Source of the DNA: Diphasiastrum complanatum
Taxonomy: Eukaryota > Streptophyta > Lycopodiopsida > Lycopodiales > Lycopodiaceae
Reading direction: 5' to 3'
DNA length: 64,000 nucleotides
Assembly: GCA_029204225.1 (NCBI GenBank)
Contig: CM055097.1
Coordinates: 50,754,195 to 50,818,194, forward strand
Part shown: positions 52,101-62,184 of the stretch, in pieces
How positions within the stretch are numbered: position 1 is the first letter of the stretch
How the letters are laid out: each line of letters opens with the position of its first letter
Program-made: the position numbers and the translations under genes
Notes under the pieces: model-generated
Told to the model about the DNA's origin: nothing
Databases searched by the model: none
The model's input: only the letters and a program-made list of their open reading frames with translations

Positions 52101-55100
52101 AGTAAGGCATGCCAAAATATGACTTTCCAGAACCTCTGCTGCCTCCTCAACTATAACTATCTCTGGCTGAAGAGACCTGAGTATGTCATGATTTCGCGCT
52201 GCAGCAGTTGTAGTCATTCCAATGACTCTTGCTCTGCGAAGTAAAGTCAGTTGAAACTCCCTATCAACTTCCTGCAGAATCTTGCACGCCTCTTCATACT
52301 CTTTAGAAAGCCTCGTTAATTTTTGTTGCGCATTGCTTTTGATCTCTGTCAACCAGTAATAATGTAGCATTCTTCTATGTTGAGGAGTCAGAAGCCAGAC
52401 GTCTGGAGCATCAACGAAAACGTGCAGCTGTACCTGCTCACGATCCTCATGCCCACCAATCTGCTGTGCTGCATCCAGTTGGGTGGACGCTCTTAGATTT
52501 CGCCTCTTTGTCTGCACCGGTATCCATCTGCTATCGTCATCCGACTCAAAGACTTCTGGACCACCTAAAACATTGTAAAAGTAGTTCATTTGTCTTGTAT
52601 TTGTACTGCCTTGCCTTGTTCCAAGTAGGTTTTCATCTTCATAGTCTTTCTCCGGGATCGAGTTAGCAATGGTATCAATGCTTGCCTGTTCAATTTCATC
52701 TTCCAAAACTTCGTAAGGGTTTGTAATTTGTACTTCTTGATCCGCCGCCTCATGACATGAATATGTTGAATCAGATGCCTATCGTTCTGAAACATGTTTC
52801 CTGTTTCCCAGATTAAGCCAAATCTGAACAATTTTGCTAGTTTTGGCTTCTTCTGAATCAAGAAATAACCTCTCGATCTGCTCCTCTGTTGCTACACCAC
52901 GAAGCAATTCACGTGTTACAAATTCAGATTTTAGAATTGCAATGCATTCAAGAATTTCTTGCTCCAGATCCATTCGCCGTTTTCTAGCTTCATATGCAGC
53001 ATGAGTATGCCTCCTGCTAATATCATTAGCAGCTTTGCTCATCTGTAAAATTTCTTTCAAGTGGCATCTTTTGAGCACGTTGCTTTTGCTCTGGCCACCA
53101 ATGCGAATCAAATTGGTCTCTTCACTATAAATGCCTTCTAGAAATTGGTCCAAGGCATGGTTTGTGTAGCAAACTACTAAAATAGGTCCGCATACGTCAT
53201 CCTCGAAGTTGGCATTTTCATCCGCTTTCGAGTTAGGCCTAAGATCTTTCAGATTCTTGTAACGAAGTACTTTTTTCCGGAGATTTGCAAGTAGAATTTT
53301 TGTTATAAGTAAACCAACAAAAGTTTTCCCAGTTCCTGGAGGTCCTTGGATCAAAGCCAACTTCTTGGTGAGTGCAGATTTTACAGCTAGTTTCTGACTG
53401 TTGTCTAATCGGCAGCTCCATTCTGGCCATTCTTGCAAAAGCCTCAGAGATGTTCTTCCCAATTCTTCTTTCATTTCAGGAAAAGCACACTCTAGGTTAT
53501 ACAAGTCCTTTTCAGGTGTACTTACAAGATAAGTCGGCACTTCTACTTTTGGTTCTATGGACATCAGGTGTTCCAAAAAAGGAAGGTACTCCATATCTGG
53601 CTTTTGCAATGCTTTCAATAGATGTGAATAAGCTTCGAAGTATGCTGCTGAAGATTCAACCATTAAATAGCTTCTGGAAGTTTCAAGTTTTGTCTCCGAG
53701 TCAACGAGTAATTGGACATCCACTTGACCTTGAGACAAGAGTTTCTTTTCTCGATTACCATAACAAGCTTTTAAAATCATCAGACGTTATGCACAGTAGG
53801 GATCCGAACATAAGGTGCTTCATTGAATCCCACGCAATCCTTTTTGCGTTCTCCACACATAACGATATCCTGTATGAGATTCCTGAATTTCCACAGCTGA
53901 TACCAACTAGTTGTACATTAGAATATAAACGTATACTGTGGCAGGAATTGCCAAGTCTCTTACCTTGTCGAAGATCATCCACAAAATCTTCCCTAAGAAG
54001 TTGGAAATGGGTCCCCAGATATTGAATGACAGACGTGTATCTTCTTCCGACCTGATTAATTGGAAGTTCGGTCTGAGATTGTGAGAATAGCTCCTCTTTG
54101 CTGGGAATTATAGAAATCTGTCGAAAATTTGGCCCCTGTCAACGTCAAAATCCATGAACTTAGTTTTCTAGCACGAATGAAAATCTCAAGGAAAAACGTA
54201 GAAATAAAAGAGCAGCTTCATTCTACTGGCACTTGCAAGGAGTCTCTGAAGACGAATCCACAACTGAAAATACTTCGTAAATCAAACACTAAGTGGCAAC
54301 TGAAGGTTAGTCTAAAATAAGTGGAATGAACAATCTTACTGCAGTAAAATACAATTTGGAAATGCCTACTGCACTTGACAATGCCAATTTGAAAGCAGAT
54401 AATGAAACCAAAATCAAATATTCATGTACATGATATATGGTGATCTTACTTGCAGATTCGTATCTGGTTTGGTATTAGCCGTAAGTAGTTTCATTTTAGC
54501 CCTTTACTCAAGTAGCCTTATAACTATTACTCTCAATTCCTCCTTAAGTGGATTATCTGGCAATTCGTCAATGACTGAATTCAGAGCGTCCAGAGGCACT
54601 TCCCTCCATCCATTCTCAGTCCGGAGTTGAAGCTCTTCCGCAAGCAAAATATAAGGTTTTAGATCTTCTGCTGATGGTTTCTGGAGATCTCGAAGCTGCA
54701 CATGTAGTCCTAGCAACACTTGAGACCCTACCAAAACGCCATATATCTTGTTGGTCTTGTGGCGGAGCAAACTCATCCTAATCTCATCTTTCACAAACAA
54801 CCTAACGAGTAAATCCTTTAGTCGTGGTTGCAGATAACGTTGTTCTGCAATCATGTAAGCCGTTTGGAGCCCATAGTCGCTACTGAGCTCCTCAATGTTA
54901 TCCGAAGCTGGCATTTGCAATTGCCTTTGCAACCAATTTTCTATCTGTCTATTTGTCATTTTAAATGGCGACTGACTGCCCTGGGAAGCTCCATCTCCGT
55001 CTTCGTTGTTACAATGTGCGAATTTGCACAAAGCACCATACCTGCAGTGACCAGCTTCCTTGAAGTAGCGGCAAAATACCATAGGCTTACCAGATTCTAC

Positions 55101-55794
55101 ACTCTTTTTGGAGATAGGATATGGATTCTGAAGTTTGGGATGTTCTAAGGAGATTCAAAATTTCCTAATCAGGTTTATTCCTGTTAACGCCAAGTATAAA
55201 TCTTGATCATTTTTTATCGAGATCACGTCCCCCTCGCCATCCTCGTAAGTTATTGCGAGTCGATCCACATTTTTAGTTGATACAGACATGCTTTCTATCT
55301 CACTGAAAGTTTTCGAGATGAGTGACTTGAGATGTTGAAGGTTGTCCTCATTTCGAAAAAGAATAACCCTAACCTCCTCCTTATAACTCAACTTCAGACG
55401 AGTGTGCTTGTCACATGTGGGAATCTGCTTGTTCACAAAAGGAAAACTACTGACGGTTTCAAATCAAGAATATGCAGCCAAGCACAATTTCCAGAGTACA
55501 ATGTCATAAAAAGAAACCGTAATCAAAACCAACTTTGATTTACTGATGAATCCTTATAATTGAGAATTAGCAGATTAAGCACAGTAAGGCTAATAGCTAA
55601 GAGATAGATAGACTGAGGCATCATTCATGAATAAAGTGTGAAGACAAAGTTACCTTCGATACTGCTGATTGAGATTCCATAACAGGCAGTGAAAACTCTA
55701 GGTCTGTTCCTGGCTTGATTACCATAGCGTGAGGAAGAACTTCATCCGACAATGATATGTATTGCGTATAAGATTGGTTCTTTGTAGGCTTCAT
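49192..55794 (-). pseudogene. ZNFX1: ZNFX1-like helicase with PB1, CCCH, NFX1 and RZ fingers (disrupted)
   Basis: Exons, - strand: 55794-55654 (ATG, opened by an upstream in-frame TAG), 55424-54450, 54135-51898, 51743-50069, 49954-49192 (TGA); about 1,930 codons, close to animal ZNFX1. Domains in order: PB1 (basic KLSYK, acidic YEDGEGDVISIKNDQDLYLA), CCCH finger CX8CX5CX3H near 55070, the conserved GPNFRQISIIP and GRYTSV...LREDFV region, SF1 helicase with GPPGTGKT (53322-53345), VIVEEAAE, GDHMQLRP, QRRMRPSISK, VDDYQGEE and VALSRARKG, an NFX1-type Cys-rich array (about 51070-50290), LKKCPECKTPVRRTQRY, a TPR-like stretch, and an RZ finger (CPNGHIY, ECRRPTE, CPDCHSKIGG). ZNFX1 acts in small-RNA inheritance and antiviral RNA sensing in animals; the plant role is not established. 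Damage: TGA 55157-55155, TAA 54506-54504, TAG 52781-52779, TAG 51060-51058, frameshifts near 53755 and 51301. The TAA could be bypassed by an alternative small exon; the others are hard to splice away. Confidence 0.85.
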
Positions 55795-56280
55795 GATGTG
55801 TGTATGATCCCTGTCATAATTTTGCGATTTCGAACTCTGATCGAGGACCTGGTTCCACTAGCATTTTCCAATCAGCTAACGATTTATCAAGCTGGCCATT
55901 GGAGTTCCTACACTATTTGCATTGAGCCTAAGTTTTCATCTTTCATGCATACGTTATTAGCACTTCGAGATTTAAACGAAGCAGAAACTGGCGAATAAAA
56001 TCCCTTAATCGGCCGTATGTTTTTGGTTGCACATCGTATAATTTACGGTATTTCTCTGTTTATACGACATTCATACTCTGTTACGGGCAATGCCTCAGCG
56101 GCAGCAGGAGTGTTGAAGATAGTCTCGATGAATCTGCTAGAAGGTGTGTGTGATAAGATCATGTTTATCTATGGGAAATTGGAGTGAGTAGATTGCTCTC
56201 TGGTGCCAGTGCATGTCGCCTTCAGATCAGTAACTTTGGTGGTGATCTGTGCCTGCGCCGGTCTGATTTCTGTTTTCCGC
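55795..56280. other. upstream region of the ZNFX1-like gene
   Basis: Would hold the 5' UTR and promoter on the - strand. No TATA box or other element could be assigned with confidence. Confidence 0.4.
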
Positions 56281-56480
56281 CTCTGATTTGAGAGCCAAAT
56301 CTACGTTGCTGCATATTCATCTGTTCATCATCTCATCGCCTTCTTGTGTGCTCTGATTTGAGAGCCAAATCTACATTGCTGCAATTTCATGTCTCATCGA
56401 CTTCTTGTTTCTTCTGATTTGAGAGCCAAATCTACGTTGCTGCATATTCATCTGTTCATCATCTCATCGCCTTCTTGTGT
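56281..56480. repeat. three tandem copies of a 60-70 bp unit
   Basis: Units starting CTCTGATTTGAGAGCCAAAT begin at about 56281, 56351 and 56412. The first and third are almost identical; the second is shorter. They lie about 490 bases upstream of the ZNFX1-like start codon. Confidence 0.85.
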
Positions 56481-56730
56481 ATGGTGGTAATTGTGGAGTT
56501 ATAGTCATGTGACTGTTGTTCATTTTATTTCTTCATCCCGAAAATCAGCGCAATCCAGATTTCCGAAAACTAGATTACATACTACATAAATACTAGAGCT
56601 TCCTGATTTCACCATGATCGCCCAAAAAAAAAAAAAAAAAAACAGAGAGAAACGTCCCGGGCGATGTATGAAGATGTATTCAGACGGTACACCATGTATT
56701 CATAGAGTATCAAAAAGAAGAAGAGATGCT

Positions 56731-56853
56731 AATAACGTCACATAACGGGCCCTCCCTGAATGCTAAATGGCCCGTTATAAAATTTTGCGAAATTTTGGGA
56801 GAGCGACGGCTTTCTTGGGCCCGTTATCTAATGTTATCTAATACGTTATGGTC
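56731..56853. repeat. foldback / MITE-like element, copy 1
   Basis: Contains CATAACGGGCC and two GGCCCGTTAT words in opposite orientation and ends ATACGTTATGGTC. The same end and the same GGGCCCGTTAT core recur at 57579 and, diverged, at 59308. Confidence 0.55.
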
Positions 56854-57020
56854 AGGTGCTGCTGTTTATTAAAAACCTGTTTATTAAAAAAAAAAACAGG
56901 ATCCTTAATATGCCATAATTTGCGTTACTATTTTTAATAAGGCAGCTTTGAAAGGCATCATTTCTTGAACTTTTAAAATGAAAGGTGAAGTTTTTTCGCG
57001 AGAGGCCTAAGTTCCTTCCC
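56854..57020. repeat. dispersed repeat next to the foldback element, copy 1
   Basis: Sequence with ATGCCATAATTTGCGTTACT, TTTTAATAAG, CAGCTTTGAA and TTTCGCGAGAG is matched in order by 57634-57775. The repeated unit is therefore foldback element plus this flank. Confidence 0.6.
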
Positions 57021-57329
57021 AAGCTTTTAAGCTTTTGATATTGGAGTTACGCGAGAGAGAGACGCCAACCACCTGCTGATCATGGGGAAGCGCCACCCGG
57101 TTGTTGGATTTTGCTCTTGAAGCCATCAAAAAACGTTCTTGAAGCCATCATAAAAAAACTGATATATCAAACGAGGTGCAACAATTGGCCATCATTGTTG
57201 TCTGAAGCTCGCTGTTTTCTTCAAGCCATTCAGAAAAGATTAAGTGCAAATTTGATAGCCGTGTTCAGACATTTGTTCTTTAAAAGATGATCTGTTTTTG
57301 AATCTTTATTCTACCTCGACTGCTGTTGG

Positions 57330-57457
57330 TAGACTCTTCAATCTGACGAAATCTGAAATTCGTTGAAACTCATGAATAGATGAAATGCGCTGGTAGATTC
57401 TACAATCTCACAAAATTTGAAATTCGTTGAAACTCATGAATAGATATGAAATGCGCT
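57330..57457. repeat. tandem duplication, 64-bp unit
   Basis: A unit with GAAATTCGTTGAAACTCATG and GATGAAATGCGCTG occurs twice with a few substitutions. Confidence 0.85.
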
Positions 57458-57578
57458 GAGTGTGAAGAGAATACGTTTCTGTAGTCAAATGGAAGAGATG
57501 ACGCACTGAAAATCGTATTGGAGTTGAGAGACAGAGAGAGAGAGAGAGAGCGCCCTTCATTTTGAAACGCAGCATCTG

Positions 57579-57633
57579 GACCATAACGTCAGAGAACGGG
57601 CGTGAAGGGCCCGTTATGTAATACGTTATGGTC
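57579..57633. repeat. short palindromic element, copy 2
   Basis: Begins GACCATAACGT and ends ACGTTATGGTC, an exact inverted repeat of 11 bases, with further pairing inside (GGGC against GCCC). 55 bases in total. Confidence 0.7.
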
Positions 57634-57775
57634 AGTTGTTGCTGATTATTGGTTAAAATTGGACGCAACAAATGCCATAATTTACCTTATTATTTTTAGT
57701 AAGACAGCTTTGAAGGGTGCAGGCGTTTCTACCTTTCAAAGAAAAAGGTGCACGCGTTTCGCGAGAGAGAGAGGC
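57634..57775. repeat. dispersed repeat next to the foldback element, copy 2
   Basis: Second copy of the block at 56854-57020 (ATGCCATAATTTACCTTATT, AGACAGCTTTGAAGGG, CGTTTCGCGAGAGAGAG). Divergence is clear but order is kept. Confidence 0.6.
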
Positions 57776-58275
57776 TTCGGCAGGTAGCACCATCGCTCCT
57801 CTCAGCCAAAGCATGAGAGTAAATAAAGCTTGGAGAATTGCGGGCTATTCTTGTTACCGATCTTCCTGCAGCGTTTGTAGTGATGGTTTAAGGAGCAGAA
57901 TTGATGACCCGTTCTTCTGCACGTCTTCCTCATCCGCCTCTTCCTGGATCGTGCAATTGTCTCTTGTAGTTTCTACGCTCTTTCTGTGTTTGAGTACGTT
58001 AAGTACTGGATGGATGCCTTAGCTGATAAAGAAAGCAGCAAGTGGATTTGCAGTCTCAGAGATCATGGTGTGAAGAATGATACCTTTTGAGTGGTGTTTC
58101 ATTCTTCGTTGTATTATTTGGTTTGATTTTTAGTGATATTGTTTCCGTTTGACTTGATTTTCATATATATTGTAATAATTTGGCAGAGATTGTGTTTTCA
58201 TTTGGCCTGATTTTCATCGATAATGTAATTGCTTGGTTTGATTCCATTCATAATGTTTGAAAAAGCAACCCAATA
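57776..58275. other. no gene seen
   Basis: Moderate-complexity noncoding DNA; open frames of about 100 codons show no recognisable domain. Confidence 0.4.
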
Positions 58276-58365
58276 GGGTTGGCTTAGCTGGTTAGCTTGG
58301 CATCCAAAGTTTCTTTGGTCCCAGGTTCGAGCCTCCTCTTGGAAACCAAGAAGCATTCATAATGT
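58276..58365 (+). repeat. tRNA-derived SINE head
   Basis: Has a pol III A-box-like TGGCTTAGCTGG (58280-58291) and B-box GGTTCGAGCC (58324-58333) at a normal spacing of about 45 bases, but the arms do not fold into a full tRNA and there is no acceptor stem. This is typical of the 5' part of a tRNA-derived SINE. A poly-A or other tail could not be defined. Confidence 0.55.
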
Positions 58366-58784
58366 TTGGAAGAAGTCTGTGCTTCTTGGTATCTGCAACG
58401 ACGCCACGCTTCACAAATTCCTGAATCATTATGGAAGCGAACAATGGATCAATGACTTTGGCCAACCGAGAAGGTTGTGATCGTTTTTGCTCTTTTTACA
58501 TCGGACTCATATTTTTGTCGGAGAAAGAGACAACGTGTCAAAGATTGTGCACGTCGCAACTAGTATGAGACATTTCGCATACATCATTTAATTTTCAGTA
58601 GTGAGGCTTGAAATGAGAATGTCCTCTCAATAAGCGAGGCAAAAACGGTGCTGACTCTGTTGCTTTGTCTCCCCAAGAGAAACTGTAACCTAGGATACAA
58701 ATTGTTTACTCTTTGTGACTTACGTCCACTGTGACAGTCCTAAACCTTGCATATTACAGTTGTCGCATTCCCAGTACAATGTGC

Positions 58785-58915
58785 TTAGGGGGGGGAGATC
58801 CTGCTCTGAGGCCCTTCTGCCCCGGAAGATTGTGTGTTCGAGGCGGAGGCCCGAGGGCGCACATTCTTCAGCGAGCGGAAGGGCCGAGGAGCCAGCCCTT
58901 CCCTTGTGTGAATTC
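58785..58915. repeat. GC-rich repeat, possibly a second SINE-like unit
   Basis: A GC-rich block with GGGGGGGGAG, CCCGGAAGATT and TGTGTTCGAGGCGGAGGCCC, followed by T-rich sequence. The GTTCGAG word is B-box-like, but no A box is evident. Classification is uncertain. Confidence 0.3.
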
Positions 58916-59307
58916 TGTTTTTACATTTTTTCTTTTTTTTTATGTAAATTTTGTTTACACGCACCTTTCGGGCGGAAGATGCGTGTAAAAGAAAGTAAAT
59001 TTTTTTTACGTGCACCTTCCGGCGTCCAGAAGGTGCCTAAAAATTTTTTTTTTTTCCCCACAGGTTACGTTCAATGAGGCACCATCATTTCCTTTGTAAA
59101 AATTTTAAAAACTGATTTTACTTCTAGATAACATTTGGGAGCTCTAAGTGAGTTTTCAACAAATTTTTTCTTCAGATGGACAATAGATGGCCATTTCTTG
59201 GTTGACCAACCTTTTAAAAATTTTGTACGCCTCTTCTCAATCAATCTCCAAACTGCGCTCGCTCTCTTCTCTCTCTCTCTCTCTCTCTGGCTCTCTCGGC
59301 ACCATCT
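58916..59307. other. no gene seen; T-rich stretches
   Basis: T-rich runs and a short (CT)n at about 59267-59288. No coding signal. Confidence 0.4.
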
Positions 59308-59432
59308 GACCATAAAGTCAGATAACGGGCCTTGAAGGGCCCATTATGAGATTTTGGGGAGGGCTCGCCCTCCCGAGCTCGCCCCCCAAAATCTCATAAC
59401 GGGCGTTATCTTAATACATGACGCACACAAAT
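59308..59432. repeat. foldback / MITE-like element, copy 3
   Basis: Starts GACCATAAAGTC and includes GATAACGGGCC and, inverted, CATAACGGGCGTTAT. A long internal palindrome has GGGGAGGGCTCGCCCTCCC and AGATTTTGGGG paired with CCCCAAAATCT. Confidence 0.6.
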
Positions 59433-59574
59433 TTCATCTGTAATACATAACGTCTCATAATATTGTAGCAAAAGTTTGGCACTTATTATTATGAGCGGCA
59501 CATAATTATGCATGAAAGGTTGCAAAGCACTAGGAGCTCTAATATGTTAATATATCCGGAAGCTTCAAATTCAG

Positions 59575-59940
59575 CTCTCAGGGGCCGGTGCGTTGGGGCT
59601 TGCGTGCTTTCCTAGCAAGCATTGGCTCGTGCTACGGGTTTGGGCGTTCTGGGCCAACGTAATGAGGGCCTGCCATGTGGCGCAGCTTCCCAGGCCTTGC
59701 CCAAAGGGCCTGGTGCCCGGGAAAAAAATCTTGTGTGGCCGTAGGCGATTTTTCCCGAGCACCTCGGCAGAGGCACTCGCGAGCCTTGGACGCGCGTCCT
59801 GGGAAGTGCCCCTTGTCTTGGGCACTGGTGTGTGTCTCGAGCAGCCCGCTCAACAGTCTCGGGTGACGTGGCGCTCCGGCAGCCATCTAAAAAAAACACG
59901 TGTGGCTCACAGCCGGGGCCAACGCATCGCATGCCTCTTA
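59575..59940. other. isolated GC-rich island
   Basis: About 365 bases of high GC content in AT-rich surroundings. All six frames are largely open, which follows from composition and does not indicate a gene. Short inverted words such as GGCCTTGCCCAAAGGGCC are present. It might be a noncoding repeat or part of an LTR. Confidence 0.4.
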
Positions 59941-60103
59941 GATACGTACATACAATGCTTACCAAAACTGCTTGCTTTCTCCTGGAACAAACTCTAATAA
60001 AAATGTGCTACTCTTGTGTCTTGTCCTCACAAATTGATGACGACTCATGTATTTCGAATGTAAAATAGCTCTTGGCATGTGGGTGGGTCTTATAATCTAT
60101 TAC

Positions 60104-60263
60104 TTAGAGAGTGAAAAAAAATTAAATATACTCCAGGAGATTGGGGCAACCAATTTCTATTGTTACTTCATGCATTTTTGAGTTTAGAGAGTGAAAAAAA
60201 ATTAAATATACTCCATGAGATTGGGGCAACCAATTTCTATTGTTACTTCATGCATTGTTGAGT
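60104..60263. repeat. tandem duplication, 80-bp unit
   Basis: Two adjacent, nearly identical copies of a unit with TTAGAGAGTGAAAAAAAATT and GATTGGGGCAACCAATTTCT (within which TTGGGGCAACCAA is a short hairpin). Confidence 0.9.
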
Positions 60264-61373
<1,110 letters not shown>

Positions 61374-62180
61374 AATGCCAGATTTGGGTAACCCATGGTA
61401 TTGTGTTAGGACATATTATCTCACGAAATGGCATTGCCACTGACCCTGAAAAGATCCTTATCATTCAAAATCTACCGGAACCGCGTACGATACGTGAAGT
61501 TTACTCTTTCCTTGGCCACGCCAACTACTATCGATGCTTTATTTTCGATTTCGCTAAGAAAGCACGCTTAATCTACAAAGTAATTGTAGTTCCCAAATGG
61601 ATGGATGACGCATCGCCTTCAATCAACTCAAAGAAGCCCTTACCAAAGCACCCATCCTCCGGGCCCTGATTATTTTAAAGAATTCCATGTGCATACCAAT
61701 GCATCCAAGTATGCCATTGGAGCAGTGCTCACCCAATCGGGAGAATTCAAAAAGGATTACCCAATTTGTTTTCTTAGTCGACAATTGTTACCTGCTAAAG
61801 TCAATTATACCACTACCGAACGCGAAGCCTTGCAATGGTATATGCGGTTCAGAAGTTTCGCCATTATCTTCTAGAAAAAATCTTTGCGTTCTTCACTGAT
61901 CATCAAGCAATGTTGTATCTCATCAACAAGAGGTCGTATTACTAGATGGATCCTATTATTGAGAGAATTTGAGTTTAGGATTGTGGTTCGTAAGGGAGTT
62001 CAGCATTTTTTAGCACATCATCTATCCCGAATCCCTAACCTTCCTACCCCTGATCAAGGCGTCAACGATGATTTACCAGATGCAATCCTTTTCCAAGTTG
62101 ACTCTACACCTGTATGGGCCAAGGAAATTACCGAATATTTAACTTCAGGGCAGATGGATCCTTCCTTCTCTTTGCATTTT
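61374..62180 (+). pseudogene. Ty3/gypsy RT-RNase H fragment
   Basis: Begins inside RT (GHIISRNGIATDPEKI, then VYSFLGHANYYRCFI) and continues into RNase H (FHVHTNASKYAIGAVL, where the first catalytic Asp-Ala-Ser has become Asn-Ala-Ser; ICFLSRQLLPAKVNYTTTER) and its tail (HFLAHHLSRIPN). Frameshifts occur near 61605 and 61840. It is of the same family as the minus-strand pol at 39170-42660. No integrase follows because a copia element joins at about 62185. Confidence 0.8.
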
Positions 62181-62184
62181 TCAC

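Noticed and set aside
53372-54025. 217-codon + strand frame opposite the helicase exon
   Set aside because: It is the antisense shadow of the conserved ZNFX1-like coding sequence, whose motifs are all on the - strand.
58276-58365. Functional tRNA gene
   Set aside because: A and B boxes are present but there is no acceptor stem or proper anticodon arm; better explained as a SINE.
59571-59997. Overlapping frames of 84-134 codons in the GC-rich island
   Set aside because: All six frames are open through base composition; no domain and no preference for one frame.
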